Source of the DNA: Nothopassalora personata
Taxonomy: Eukaryota; Ascomycota; Dothideomycetes; Mycosphaerellales; Mycosphaerellaceae
Assembly: GCA_033816765.1 (NCBI GenBank)
Contig: CM066297.1
Span: forward strand, 2,102,573-2,166,572
Reading direction: 5' to 3'
DNA: 64,000 nt
Within the stretch, counting starts at the first letter, position 1. The number at the start of each line of letters is the position of its first letter. Below are positions 20,274-32,652 of the stretch, one piece after another. The notes below the pieces were generated by a model. The model worked only from the letters and a program-made list of their open reading frames with translations, had not been told where the DNA came from and did not search any database. The position numbers and the translations under genes are program-made.

Positions 20274-20575
20274 GATTGGTCGTTTGACGTGGATCGCTGC
20301 TAGGATATTGTTTCGTGGTAGTGGGAGAGGTAGGAGTTGAGTGAGAAGCGTGGCGAGCTGTCCAAGCACAAGAAAATCGAAATCACCCTCTTCGCGCTAG
20401 CGTTATCGATATCGGCTCGGCACGTGACATCCCTGCTTACCACGAGTACCCTTGAAGACAAGCTGTCCGTACAGTACAAGTACAGCTCAATGCCCATCTA
20501 CATCTCCCCCAACTCCTACCACAGCCTACAGACCTCGCGCATGAGCTGGTCTTGGCGCAATACCATCTCACAATC
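20274..20575. promoter_or_regulatory. Bidirectional promoter of BUD23 and SVP26
   Basis: The 302 bp between divergent start codons must contain both promoters and leaders. I see no further gene. A TATCGATATCGG core near 20405 is partly palindromic; its role is unknown. Confidence 0.6.
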
Positions 20576-21388
20576 ATGTGGATCCTGCCACTTCTCGTAA
20601 GAAGTCCCTTCAACTCACTGGTACAACCAGACCATACCATACTCATAGTTCATCAACAGGGCTACCTCGGCCTCCTCCTCGGCTTCCTCTTCCTTACCCT
20701 CGCCATAGCCTCCGGACTCTACTACCTCTCGGAACTCGTCGAAGAACACACCGTCCTCGCCAAAAAGACTCTCACCCGCATGATCTACGCCATCATCGCC
20801 CTGCACGCCCTGCTCGCCTTAATCGACCGCTTTCCCCTCTGGCTCTCGGCCATGTCGATCGCCTCCCACGTCGTATACTCGCTGAACCTCCGACGGTTTC
20901 CGGTGGTAAAACTCACCGATCCCATCTTCCTCGCATCTTGCGCGTTGGTCTTGGTGAACCACTACCTGTGGTTCCGGCACTTCAGCAAGCCTCCAGCGCA
21001 TAGCAGTGGCTATGGCAGTAATGGACGGTATAACTTCTATCAGCAAACGGAGGTACCGACGTTTACGGAGATTGCGAGTTTCTTTGGGCTGAATGTGTGG
21101 CTGGTGCCGTTTGCGCTGTTTGTGAGTTTGAGTGCGGGGGAGAATGTGTTGCCCAGTATGGGGAGTGAATATGCGACTGGCGCGGGAAGCAGTTTTATCA
21201 GTCCCGGGCAGGAGCACGTTGGAGGGGGGTATGGGATGAATGCACCCGGGGAAGTCAGGACGAGGCATAAGAGGAGTAATACGCAGGCGGGCATGGCGAA
21301 GGCTGCGGTCAACGGTGTGAGAGAATGGGTGGGTGAGACGGGAGAGTTGATGGGGATGTGGAAAGGGGAGAGGACGAGGCCTTTATGA
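20576..21388 (+). CDS. SVP26: Svp26/TEX261 family ER-Golgi cargo adaptor
   Basis: Two exons: a 21-nt first exon 20576..20596 coding MWILPLL, then 20660..21388, total 249 residues. The intron 20597..20659 (63 nt, GTAAGA to CAG) is a multiple of three without a stop, so it can be mistaken for coding sequence. The joined N-terminus reads MWILPLLGYLGLLLGFLFLT, as expected for the family. Then comes SGLYYLSELVEEHTVLAKK, followed by more hydrophobic segments (LLALIDRFPLWLSAMSIAS, NHYLWFRHF). The C-terminal 60 residues are polar and Gly-rich. Svp26 is a COPII cargo adaptor that exports Golgi mannosyltransferases from the ER. Confidence 0.93.
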   Translation: MWILPLLVRSPFNSLVQPDHTILIVHQQGYLGLLLGFLFLTLAIASGLYYLSELVEEHTVLAKKTLTRMIYAIIALHALLALIDRFPLWLSAMSIASHVVYSLNLRRFPVVKLTDPIFLASCALVLVNHYLWFRHFSKPPAHSSGYGSNGRYNFYQQTEVPTFTEIASFFGLNVWLVPFALFVSLSAGENVLPSMGSEYATGAGSSFISPGQEHVGGGYGMNAPGEVRTRHKRSNTQAGMAKAAVNGVREWVGETGELMGMWKGERTRPL

Positions 21389-23082
21389 CAGGATAGGTAA
21401 TGTCACGAATATGGAATGAATACGATATGATGATGCTGTGCAGCGAGAGGGGTCATGCCACGCGCATGTCAAACTTTCCACTGAGGACACCCAAAGAGCA
21501 ATCCGATTACCAGGGCCACAGCGAAAAGCCGAGACGAAGACATGCAGACGAAGATGTGCGAGATTGGCCGGCGAGAGACTGGCTGACATTAGAGTGCACA
21601 GAAATTGAATGAATGTGCCGCATGCCATCAGCCCAATCGGCCACTGATCACCCTCAAGAGTAACACATTGCAAAAACACATGCCTTTTGGGAACAAGACG
21701 AACCGGAGGCAAAACATTCGACAAATGGCAGGGTGCACTTGCGGAGCACATCCTTGCCGATACATGACTGCATATTCATGTCTTGGCCAGCAATGCACCT
21801 GCGTTTCCACGGACGAGCGTCCTACGTCCTAACCTCAAGCCCACACTGCCACCACCGATCCTGAAAGGGACCAAGATCTTCTAGCTACATGCAGGAGCCT
21901 CGAAGCGCTCTCCCGGAGAAGATGTGAACAAAGTCTCCAGGGCTTCTACTGAAAATCTGGCATCGGCTCGAAAACGACGCTCTGAAGTTCAGTTCTACAT
22001 GAATCGAACTGCGCAATACGTCAATCCATCCCACCGACAACAACCAGTCGTCCAAGACCGAACAGCGAAGAGCGATATCCAGAAGAACCACATCAACATC
22101 CAGGACACCACAGCTCCTCCAAAGCAAAAACACACATGCCCAACACGAAGAGCTCTGCCATCACCAAAACCGCAATCAGCCTCCATTTCCCCACACGCTC
22201 AGCCTTTTTACGCAAATGAATGACCTCCCCCAGACTCGGAGGAAACTTCACGAACCGGGACCAGCAAGTCCCGAAAGCGGATACCGATATACGAAGCACA
22301 CTCATTAAACAAGACACAAATAGCCTCATCACTCACAGCTAGAAGCAACCTTGACCTTCTACAGTAGCCGCCGGCGCGTTCGTACGACGTGGCAAAACAG
22401 GCCAGACTGACGTCCCGAGAGCCTCTCGAGAGCGCCGGCGCTTAAGGGGCTGATGTCAACATCGTGGCGGAGCATGCACGGTCTCGCACCGTCGGCACAT
22501 AGGTCGAAGGCCGATGCGCTTCGTTTTATGTGTGTTGACGTGGTGAGGACCAGCAGGCGCTTCCGAAAATTACGATCGTCACAGAAGCAACTTCGAGCTC
22601 GAGTCGAATCGCTTCGTTACGAGCCCGTCGCAGGATAGAGGGAAAAGAGTTATGAGCGAATCGCTTCGATTCTACTACCGCTGTCGCTACTGCTACTGCT
22701 ACCTCTGCTACTGCTAATCTTATCTACTGCATTTCAACCGCCCCCCACGCCATGGCTCATCGATCATGCGTAGCTTTTGTCTCGATTAGAACCGCCGCCC
22801 GGTCCAGGCGTCCATCACATCAAAGATTCCAAAAGTAAGGCTGCGAAGCCGAAGAGTGTGCCTCCCAGAAGATTTCTTTTCGTTCGTAAAAGTGTCGTAT
22901 CATGTCTCGCTTCGTATCATGTGTCGCTGTTCGCTAGAGTTGGGTATAGTGATTTGGAAAATCAGATGATCAAGCGTAAGAATGTCAAAAACAGAAATCG
23001 AAAAGAAAGAGAATGCCGAAAGAAAGTTGTGCCGCCAGGCACTTTCCACACGCGGCACACCAGCACTCGGAGCTAACGCTCC
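21389..23082. other. Intergenic spacer of 1.7 kb
   Basis: No conserved gene is recognised. A triplet repeat of CTACTG type lies near 22675-22715. One small open frame with a hydrophobic C-terminus (22093..22329, minus) is listed separately as a weak candidate. Confidence 0.45.
22093..22329 (-). CDS. Weak candidate: small tail-anchored membrane protein
   Basis: An open frame of 78 codons on the minus strand starts MRLFVSCLMSVLRIS. It has a basic stretch (LRKKAERVGKWR), then one hydrophobic segment (LIAVLVMAELFVLGMCVFAL) and a short acidic tail. The layout suits a tail-anchored or type II membrane peptide, but I know no homolog and the length is within chance. No splice or promoter signal decides it. 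Confidence 0.2.
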   Translation of the reverse strand: MRLFVSCLMSVLRISVSAFGTCWSRFVKFPPSLGEVIHLRKKAERVGKWRLIAVLVMAELFVLGMCVFALEELWCPGC

Positions 23083-25657
23083 TCACACGTGATGCCCATT
23101 GACCTCAACCTCATACCCCTCGCCCTTCTGCTTCAACGCCTTCGCAAGCATGACCTCTCTCATCCAATCAATCCTCTGATCCTTCGTCTTAACAGCAAAA
23201 TGATGCGTCTTGGAAGAAGCCTCCGACTTCTTCTCTGGACTCTTCGTCTTGGTAGGCACAAGTTGGAACGCAAAAGCAGTAGGGTCTGCTTCTTTTTTCT
23301 CCTTGTCTTCTTTGATTCTCAGCGCTTTCATAGCGGCGGTCAACTTGTTGTTAGAAGAGACAGAAGAGCAAGCGACAGAGTAATGATCCACGTTGATGAT
23401 GTCGGTAGGCGTGGAGGCAAGTTTCGCGGTAGCATGCTGAGAGAGTTCGGTGCCTTTTAGACGGAAGTGCGAGTCGGTCCATTCGTGGTGGAGGAATTTT
23501 GTTTTGCGCTTTTTCATCCAGCCGGCGTGGGTGCAGTCTGGGCCGTAGCCGAAGTGTTTGGCTTCGACGGGGGAGTGGTGGGCTGGATCCCGGACTGTCT
23601 TCCTTCGAGCCAGGCCGCCGTCGGCGGAGGAGCTGGACTTTGTTGTTGTGAGTCCAGGTCGTTTGGCGGGCGAGTCGTCCGAGGTACTGGGTGAGAAGAC
23701 TTCGCCTTCCTTGACGGCTGGGAGCTGCATTGAGGGCCGCCGCCAGTCCGGGACAGTGCCTGAGCGAGAGTAGGAGCGGGACAGGGGTTGCTGTGCACGG
23801 TATTGCATGTTGGGCGGCACGGACTGAGCTGCGTTGCGGGAGGCGATGGGGTCCTGAGGAGGGATTGTCGAGACAGGCACGTCCATTTCTGAGGCCGGAG
23901 TGCCCAGGCGGTAGATCATGTTGGAATTGGGTGACGTTATCATATCCATTGCTGCTGGGGATGCGGTTGCGCTGCGACAGATAGAGCCCGCGGTCTGAGG
24001 GGACGTGAGACTATGGTGGAGGGCTGGTCGTGCGCTGGCCGAACGTGGGATATCAAGCTTTGGAAGCTGTTGGCGGAGTTGCTGGTGGGGGCCTGGAGTG
24101 AAGTAGCGTTGTGGTTGGAGTTGGACTTGAGGTTGGTGAGCTGGGAACGGCAAGACAGACTTCGATGGGAACATCTCGTATGGGGGTGTCGGTGGTGCTT
24201 CGTCCGTGGTGGGTGACTGCATGTGCTGGAAGTTCAGGAACTGCTTTACGTTATCCTGAGGATCGCGTTTGCCCAGATGCTGGAGCATGTCTTCATGCAG
24301 AGCGAATTCTGGCAATTGACCAGGTCCGAGCAGATCGGATGAGGCAACGACGGAAGGCTGGGCTTCAGAGATAGGGCGGAATGGATCTTCAGCAGGCGGT
24401 GTCTGCACTTCTTGAGCTTTGTAGAAGTCGGATGCCAAGTTGTATGCGGTGGCGGCATTACCCGGGTCACCAGCGACGAAGATACGGCCGCCTCGAGTTG
24501 GACTGATGGGGAAGCGACCGATCCCATGTTCGCTCTGGAGCTGGTCAAGTTGCCTTTGTTGCTTCCTGTATTTAGCGCAGCGTTCACCCTTCGTGCATGT
24601 GTGTTGCTTGGGCAGCAGCTGTTCGATCGCTACGATAGAGATAGACTCTGCCGGAGTGACTATATCGCCAGTCTTCGGTACTTTACGACCACGTCTCGAT
24701 TTCTTGCCTGCAGTAGGTGTTGGTGGCAGGTCGTCCGTAGTGTGAGTTTGCATGTGGCGCCCCTGGCTTGGCGATCGTCTTCGACTGGCTGATCGTCCTG
24801 GTGGTGCTGTGCAAGGCCGGCTGATGTCCTGGAATGGAGTAGTAGTTGGGCTGACGTGACCGTCCTCGCCAGTGAGTACACAAATGGCGTTCCAGAGCTG
24901 ATGCCTCTTGCCAAAAGATTGAATGTCGAGTTCCTTGAGATCCTCGAACTGAAGATCGACCAGAACCGCCCCGTTAATGTCGTGCTGTGCGAAGCAGTCG
25001 ATGACGGATGGATCCAGCCCGGCGTCGCACAGCCAGTCAATCACCTGCTGTGTAGACCATGAGCTGATGATCGACATGGGATCACTATGTTCGGATTCTG
25101 GTTGCCTGAGAGCGTTGTCTAGTGAAAAACTGTGAGACGGTTGGGAGGTAACAGGCGTCGCAGTCTGTTCCGTGAAAGCACTTTCAGTCCGAAGCGGCTG
25201 CTCCTTGGGCAAGAGCGGTGACATCTGCATGCCATAGTCAAAGTAGTCGAACTCTGCAGATGCTTGAGAAGCGCGGAAAAGATGAGGACCCTTTGGTCCC
25301 TCTGTTGCGGGCCGGAAGCGTAGCTCGAAATGTCCTTTCGGACCACTTGTCCTTGGACTGGGCGTAGGTGCTTCATCGTAGGAAGAGATGGTAGTCTGAC
25401 TTCTCCGTCTGCTGTCCTCCTGTGCCTCTGTTAGTGCTGTACGCTGCCAAGAGAGTGGCTCCGCAACTTACCGACTGTAGGCTTTCTTTGGGCGAAACTG
25501 GCTCGTCGTCACTCTCGTCTTCGATATCGGTGTCGAGTATCTCAGTCGCGTCTGTCACGTGCGACAGCGGCCGCGTGTCGAACATTGACGCTGTCTTAGT
25601 TCGCAGGAACATGTCTCCACTCGCCTCCAGAGGCGATACAGGTGTGATGGCCGGCAT
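23083..25657 (-). CDS. SAM and PH domain protein (Boi-like scaffold)
   Basis: Two exons, 25657..25472 and 25419..23083, give about 840 residues. The intron 25420..25471 (52 nt) has donor GTAAGT, a CACTAAC branch and a CACAG acceptor. An N-terminal acidic segment contains TEILDTDIEDESDDEP. A SAM domain lies about residues 175-240 (WSTQQVIDWLCDAGLDPSV, LEDL-like FEDLKELDIQSFGKRHQLW). A long Pro/Ser/Gln-rich disordered region follows, then a C-terminal PH domain (HAGWMKKRKTKFLHHEWTDS, VKTKDQRIDWMREVM). SAM-PH scaffolds such as yeast Boi1/Boi2 act in polarised growth and exocytosis at the plasma membrane; this one lacks an SH3 domain, so a direct orthology is not claimed. Confidence 0.85.
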
Positions 25658-28428
25658 CACGGATCTCGCGTTGATGTGCTTTCGATCTGCGAGCGAGTGA
25701 CTGTTAACGATCGTTCTGTCACCGGTGCCGCTATGTCATTGTCATCGCTCTGGCAAGTTGCTAGCAGAATGCAGATATGCGGCACGGTAAGAAGGTCTCC
25801 AGAAGGTCGCCGTGCGCGGGAGGGTGCTGCAGTGTTCTGTTCTATACCGACCGATCAGCCAGCCAGCGGTGTTCGGCGCTTCTCAAGCTCTGACATGTTG
25901 TGCAGCAACGAGTTCTGCTGTTGCAGGGTGACGAACGGCGCCAACGGCAGAGTTGCACACCTGCATGCAGGCTGCAGGTCGACCTTCAGGCCTGCCAATG
26001 GCACGGCGAGAGCACAACGACAGGGTCTCATGGCGTGATAGACTGATAGCCAGCGGGCGCCTACAGGCCAGGCCATTGATTGGTTCTGAGCTCGCCGAGC
26101 TAGGCATGCAACCTACTGTACAGTACTACAACAGTTACTGTACTGTTCCTGCCCTCTCGCAGAGCTTAATGCTACTAAATCAGCTCTGCGCGGACATTCA
26201 GAGCTAACTGATTGACCGTCTTATCTTTGGCTCGAGGATCCCAGTCAAGACCACATAGCCGTTGTGGTCAAGAAGATCGACCTCACAGGCGAAAAACGCT
26301 TCGGGACGATGCGAGCAAACCCTCGTTTTCCGTCTCGGTCTAGACCGCTTGCAGTTGCAGATTCTTGCCAGAGATGGACTCGGCACCGAGTCATGATTGC
26401 ACCGAGTCAAGCTCATCGGATGCAAGCTCTTGAACACAACAGCTCCGTGTCCCAACCTCGATGCTACGCGACACCTGTTCCTGATAAGCAATCGCATGTA
26501 ACGGAAAGTGCTTGCAGTCGGTATGCAAGGGACACGGGGACACAAGTCGCACAACGCCCGTTCTCACGCCGGCCACGAGACGAAGTCCAATGGCGTCGTG
26601 TCACTGGGCCTCCGTACGCCATGTCACGGCAGTTAACGCGCGTGGTCACAAGAGCTGCGCACATGCCAGCACGGAACCAGCGCACATTGTGCCAATAGGT
26701 GGCGGAATCACGACTATCTCCACCTGACTGGCAGAAATGGCAGGCGGGCTAAAAGCAGGTTGTTGGCACCGACTGGATATGGGATGGGTGCGAGCGGCCG
26801 AGTCTGCAATTTCTTCCGAGATGATTGATCAGTCCGCTGGGCATTCGAACAGGCAAATGAGAAAAAAATGCCGGTCCGAAATCTTCTCGCGGGTCGTGAC
26901 TCAACATCGAAAAGGAAGACGCGGTGTGTCGTTTCTTCCTGGTCGGTACCCAATGGCATGGCCCAGGACGGCTGCTCGGCTGGGAGCACACCTCCACCTT
27001 AGTGGGTTGGAGAGACTCGAACTCTCCGACGTCGTGAAGCGAACCAAGTGAGGATCAGTCGCGGCGTGGTGTGCTTTTCTTCACACTCCACGAGCCCGAC
27101 GTAAGGTGTGTGTCCTTCTTTGCTTCTATGCATGTGAACATGTTGCCACGAGGTGATGAGTGTGCGTGAATACCAATACCATCGCCCTACCACGAGGCAA
27201 CGGTGAGGGCGGCTCATCCCCCGAAGCCCCCGTCGGTCCGGCAATTCTATCCGGCCAAGAAGCTCTCTCCACACGCTTGAGTGGCCCGCATGGTGGCAGC
27301 CATGTCACACACTAAAGCAACTTCACGCATCTTCGTCACATTGCAAGAACCACTGAGCGCTTGCATGTGCTCTCTTCTGCCATGTCACGCTAGAGACTCG
27401 CCGCATGACTTTCTTGCTTTGGCAGACGACGTCGCCAAATGCGGATTTGCTCACCTCCAGTCTTCCGCGTGCCGCAGCTCTCCCACCTGGAACTGACCCC
27501 GAGCTGCTCGCGTCCTCGCGAACAGCCTGGCCTGGAAGACGCTTAGCCAAATCCTGGTCCGTTGGCTGGACATCCATCAGCAGATCTCGCATCGCAGCAT
27601 GAGAAGAGGCTCTGCGAGTCAAGCCGTCAACAATCCTTCCGCAAGTGCCAGGAAGAGGCTGGGACTTCGTACATGCAGTGCGCGCGGTATGCAGCTGCAG
27701 GGTTGATCGTCAACGGTCCGCTATCGTAGGCTACTGCACGCAAGCAATCAGTTTCGTAACCGAAGAGCAACATGAGAGTGCGGTCAAGCTCAGGATCCAC
27801 TCTGTCAAACAATGGTTCTACAGTATTCCTCCGGTGAGGCCAACCATTCATCTTGGGCCCGCAACGGACAAAGAACGGATCATATCAATCAACGTCATCT
27901 TCGAGTGCCGGCTCAGGGTAACGCTGTGGGCCTGAAGTGTTGCTCACATTTCACCAAGTTCAAGCTCCAGAGTTTAGCAGCCATAGGTGATTGCAACACT
28001 GACCAGTCGGGTGGCCGTACGGGCGCCTGCAAGAATAGTGCATACACGACGATTCGTTGGATCTGCAGCCACGAGCTCCAACGGCCAATAGACAGCAGGG
28101 CACAAGCCCGCACAATTAGCAAGATATGGCAGAGACCCCACACGCTCGTGATCCACCTTAATGCAGCTTTCGGCCACGTCCAAGAATAGATTGAGCTCTT
28201 TTTGCCCGCATTTCTCCCTCTTGGGTGATATAAGGTACATGCCCGCCTGCTGTCTTCAGCAACACAGCAGTCGTTGATCGATTAATTTACTGTCTTTTCT
28301 TCCTGCCTTCACACCAAAGCTTGCAGGCCAGGCTTTGCGTACCCTGTCGTTTAATCGAAGCCATCTCGGTCCCCTGCTCGTGTTCCCGGCCATTGTCATC
28401 GGTAGCTCAGTCTGTACATATCCCCTTC
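25658..28428. other. Intergenic region of 2.8 kb upstream of the Zn2Cys6 regulator
   Basis: I find no supported gene. Open frames are short and their compositions do not suggest protein. The length is typical of a regulated transcription-factor upstream region. A perfect hairpin at 27009-27027 resembles a tRNA T-arm but the rest of a tRNA is absent. Confidence 0.45.
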
Positions 28429-30528
28429 ATGTCTTCTTCCGCGCAACCTTCCAGCATAACCAAGCAGACCTCTAAGATGGCGGCGCCTAAGAATGTGCCT
28501 TCAGCGGAGGCAAAGGCTGCTGCGTCGAAAATGCACAGACGGTCAAGATCAGGTACGTTCTTTCTGGTTCCTGGGGTGCATACATATAGCAGCTTGGAGC
28601 TTCTTCGAACCTGACCTGTTTCAGGTTGCTTTACTTGCAGATTACGGAGGAAGAAATGTGAGGAAGGCAAGCCTGCTTGTAAGGCGTGCAAACATCTTGG
28701 TCTGCGATGCGATTACAAGCGACCCATGTGGTGGAGTAATGGCGAGCAACGGCGGCAGCAGAAAGAGATGATCAAAAACATCATCAAGCGTACGCAGATG
28801 TCGAAGAAGCAGGCGCAAGCTCGACCACAACTCAACATAAGCTCGCCGCCATCACTCAGCCACTCTGTGCCAACATCAGCAGAGGCTCCATTCGCAGAAG
28901 CTTTCCCGCAATCACAATGTCCTTCGGAAGGCTCACCGTACTCCGATGAATGCGAAGTTACTCCAGGAATGACTCCATCACATGGCTACACCTATCAAAC
29001 GCCTGACGGATACTTTGCAATGCCGCCCCCGCCGCAGCCATATATCTCGGCACATCCGCAGTACCCAATGTTCTCGCCATACGAGGTTGACATCAAGACC
29101 GAACGGGAGATCTACATCAACGATGTTCCGACCCGGCGAGATTCGACAATATCAACCTTCAGCACATTCCAGCCTCCGCCGGCAGCAGAAGGTGTTCCTG
29201 GATATCCTGCTGATAGCTGGGTCCAGCAAGAACATTTCGAGAGCACTTGTGAGGAGTTCGCGGAGGAGCCTGTTGACTTCAACTTCTTTGAGTACCCGCA
29301 CGGCCCCCTCGATCCTGACCATGAAGCTGTGATCAACATTGATGATGGAGATAAGTACTTGTTCAACCACTTCCTGGACAAAGTGACGAAGCTCATATTT
29401 CCGGTCTTGGATGCGAATCAGCATGGCTCTGCGCGAGCAGATGTGATTCTTCCGGCTTTGGAGTCCAACCAGGCATACCTGCATTGCTGCCTGAGCATAG
29501 CAGCGACACATATGAGATCGACCGAGGGCGTCACCGGCGAGCAGATCGACAACGACATCGTGCGGCACAGGTATTCGGCCATTTCTGCGCTTTGCGAAGC
29601 GCTCGGCCAGGACGTGAACCACGCACAGATCCTCGAGGCGACCCTTGGCATGATCTTTTTCCAATGTTCGGTTGGCCGACCAGATGATGCGCTTCCAGAC
29701 ATTCCGTGGCACCAGCACTTCCAGGCCGCTGCGAGTCTGGTAAACAAGCTGGAGCTTCCTACTTCGGCAATGGAACTCTCGACAACTGGCCAGCATCCGG
29801 ACTTCAACATGACTCTTGCCTCGTGGATTGACATTCTGGGCGCATCGCTGATGAACAGGCAACCAATGTTCGCCGAGACATACCGAGCCATCCACGAGCA
29901 ACAAGGTAGCATCGGTCTGGCTGAGCTGACAGGCTGCGAAGACAACATCATGTTCCTGATCTCAGAGAGCGTCTGCCTCGAAGTCAACAAGCCATATATC
30001 GACGACGTCGCAGCCTGCAACTACGTCACCTCATTGTCCCATGCCATAACAGCGACCGAAGCCACCGCACCTCCTGTCCAGAACTGCTTCTCCAGCACAG
30101 GGGCCATTCGCCCTCGCCAGCTGACCACCAACATTTCCGCGCTCTTCCGCGTTGCCCTCCGCATCTACCTCTTGTCACTGGTACCCGGCAACCTCAACAA
30201 CGGCGAGGGCATGGTTGGCCTGATAGGTCAATTCTCCAAGCTCATGAACTTTATTCCTGCAGGACCCGATGGCTTCGACCGCTCAGTCGCATGGCCACTC
30301 CTCATCGCCGGTGGCTCCTCCATCGCGGGCGACAGCTTCCGCTCGATGTTCGACGACCGCTGTCGCGCCCTTGGCGATGCCGCGAACTTTGGATCTTTTG
30401 GACGGATCCGCGAACTCCTTAAGGAACTTTGGACCATCAACGACACAGCAGCAGCACAGGGAGACTTCCAGGGCGCGCGCTGGCGTGACGTGATGCAGCA
30501 GAAGGGCTGGGAGTTCCTGCTCATGTAG
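28429..30528 (+). CDS. Zn(II)2Cys6 fungal transcription factor
   Basis: Two exons, 28429..28552 and 28625..30528, give 675 residues. The intron 28553..28624 (GTACGT, CTGAC branch, TTTCAG) is proven by the zinc cluster, whose reading is complete only after splicing: GCFTCRLRRKKCEEGKPACK then ACKHLGLRCDY, with cysteines at 43, 46, 53, 60, 63 and 70 (C-x2-C-x6-C-x6-C-x2-C-x6-C). A basic tail after it (WWSNGEQRRQQKEM) and a Pro-rich region precede a C-terminal fungal regulatory domain (YLFNHFLDKVTKLIFPVLD, AYLHCCLSIAATHM). It should bind DNA with CGG half-sites and act in the nucleus. Target genes cannot be read from the sequence. Confidence 0.92.
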
Positions 30529-31461
30529 GAGGGCGGACTTGTCTCCCATGCCCTTGCTTTGCTGCATCCTGGCCTGTGGAGTCTCCCTTCTACTTCCCTC
30601 CGAGACGCACAACGAAACAACGAGCGTGAGCTCGAACGACGACATTCCTTTCTTGCATAGCGATGGCGCAACCAGCGTTCTTAATACCGAGATGCCCAAT
30701 TCGGCGTGTAGATGATACCCAACAGCCGCGAACAGCTGTCCAACATGTTCGCAACTCGAAGGAAGGAATATTTTCAGAAGGCCTGGAGCATCTAGTGCAG
30801 CTCTGCTCAGCAGGTATTTGACAGTGTAATGAACAAGGACAGTAAGGAGCATGGTGGCAGTAGATTCTGCTCACCACCAAAGATACCAAATAGATAAAAA
30901 CAATCCAGAAGACATCATAACACAACGCATCTCACTTGTCTTGACGTTTGCAGACTTCTCCAGGTTCCTGAAGGAGCAGTGATCTTCCCTTCTCCGCTCG
31001 GCCTGCGGCTCTCCCCACGGAGTCTCGACCACCTCCTAGATCCGACCACTGCACAACAGGCTGAATCGCCGCTCTCGGTCGCATTAGTTCTAGCTATTTT
31101 GGGCGTTCTTGCAAATTCGTACTGCGGTTTGATCGACCCGAGGCTCCTGGTCGTCGATCGAAAGTCAGCAGCAGCATCAAGTCGCGAGTATGTAACCTGG
31201 ACTCCTCTCGGGCAAGAACACTCGAAGGAAGACGACGTGTCTGCTGTTTGTCCCTTCCCTTCCCATGATATTCATCGTTGTTGTCCAAGGAGGAATGCTT
31301 GCGACGACGCCCGCTGCGCCTTGAGATCCTTACCTGCGACGCGAGAGACGCAAGACAACGTTGCCGAGTGGGGGCGGTTCATCAATCTCACAGTTCGAAC
31401 GGGCGGACCGCAGACAGAGAACCAGGGATCTGTCACCGTCCGTGAGAGCCTCGCGGGAACG
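30529..31461. other. Spacer between regulator and conserved hypothetical gene
   Basis: About 930 bp. The downstream frame is open back to 30979, but this extension includes a Cys/Arg-rich segment with no conservation I know and precedes a better start, so I read it as 5' leader. No separate gene is seen. Confidence 0.4.
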
Positions 31462-32652
31462 ATGTCTTCAGACACTTCGCAATCTCCGCGCCATGTCTTC
31501 GATCCCGTCGATACCTCCTTCGATCCAGGGGCGAACGTCGCGAGAGACGATGTAGAATCTCCCTCCCTGACCAGTGGCAACGCCCTTGCGCGCTTCGAGT
31601 TCGAGCCAGGCCGGAGTAAGGATGGGACGAAAGTGCTCATGGTGGAGTGGGAAGAGGATGTCACGACGAAGAATCTAGCAGGAGACTGGCAAATCAGCTG
31701 GGAGGGTAAACGGACAGTTCTCCCAGCTCGTGATCAGAACGCGGAAGAAGAGACACCGATCAACAGATTGTACTTCCTCCTCGGTCCTGGTGTCAGCATT
31801 CCCGCAGCAGTGAGATTGCAGAAGGGCAGCGTTATCTGGAGAACAAACCCACTACCCGCCATCTTCTCTCCCGAGCTCGGCGCAACGGCAAGACAGGCAG
31901 GGAAGAAGGGCGTGCTGCATACGATCTGGGCGAAGAAGAGGCTGCAGGTGCTGACGCAGGAGATTGAACGGGAGTCGAAGGAGAATGCCGAAGGGATCGG
32001 GTTGGAAATGGCTACCGCGGAGAAGGAGTGGATCGAGCAGAACTTTGGAGTCGTGACGAAGCCGGGAAGCATCAGTATAGACACAAGACCTGCGGCGGCA
32101 TCCGCCATGGGCCAGGGAAATCTCAACAGCCCCACGAGCCCAAGGAGTCCCGGCGGAGGGAGATTGATGGATAAGTTGAAGGGCTTGAAACTCGGCACAA
32201 CCGCATCCGACCTCTCACGGCAAGACGGCAGTGCAGAAGCAGCACCACCGGCAGGATACCAGAATCCGCTCAGTCCGGAGCAGTCCGACGTAGCAGTCGG
32301 TTCGTTCGGGAGCTTCGCAGCACTAAAGGGCGCGCCGCCTCCTTCAACGATGGCAGCGATGCCGCCTCAGCCACCAGCACAACAACAACAACAACAGCCA
32401 CGCAAGATCGCGGCGCAACGCCCACCGGAAGCTTTCGCGGCACAGCAGCGGCAACATGCATCGATGGGCTCGCTGAATGCATTTGCCAAGGGTGACGTGC
32501 CGCTTCCGCAGAATCCACAGCAGGAGGAGGATGAAGATGATCTGTTCGCCTTGCCCATGTCGCCGAGAAGTCCGGAGATGAGTAAGAGTCCTTTCTCTTT
32601 TGCGTCGCAGGATACTGTGAGGTATTTGAAGGGTGAGCGGGCTTCGTCATGA
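31462..32652 (+). CDS. Conserved fungal protein of unknown function
   Basis: 396 residues from the ATG at 31462 (MSSDTSQSPRHVFDPVD). A structured N-terminal part of about 190 residues contains ARFEFEPGRSKDGTKVLMVE, WEEDVTTKNLAGDWQISWEG, INRLYFLLGPGVSIP and a helical KKRLQVLTQEIERESKENAE. The C-terminal half is disordered: Pro/Ser-rich, with SPTSPRSPGGG and a Gln run (QQQQQQ), ending DTVRYLKGERASS. I recognise the style of a widespread ascomycete hypothetical protein but no named domain. The coding frame continues upstream to 30979; I chose the later ATG because the protein-like composition begins there. Confidence 0.7.
   Translation: MSSDTSQSPRHVFDPVDTSFDPGANVARDDVESPSLTSGNALARFEFEPGRSKDGTKVLMVEWEEDVTTKNLAGDWQISWEGKRTVLPARDQNAEEETPINRLYFLLGPGVSIPAAVRLQKGSVIWRTNPLPAIFSPELGATARQAGKKGVLHTIWAKKRLQVLTQEIERESKENAEGIGLEMATAEKEWIEQNFGVVTKPGSISIDTRPAAASAMGQGNLNSPTSPRSPGGGRLMDKLKGLKLGTTASDLSRQDGSAEAAPPAGYQNPLSPEQSDVAVGSFGSFAALKGAPPPSTMAAMPPQPPAQQQQQQPRKIAAQRPPEAFAAQQRQHASMGSLNAFAKGDVPLPQNPQQEEDEDDLFALPMSPRSPEMSKSPFSFASQDTVRYLKGERASS

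Noticed and set aside
27002..27030. Perfect tRNA T-arm-like hairpin on the minus strand (GAGAG, loop TTCGAGT, CTCTC)
   Set aside because: The flanking bases do not give a matching acceptor stem, anticodon arm or D-arm within 75-110 bases, so a tRNA gene is not supported. It may be chance or a tRNA scrap.
30979..31461. Upstream extension of the conserved hypothetical gene
   Set aside because: Cys/Arg-rich and unlike the compact domain that follows; more likely 5' leader.
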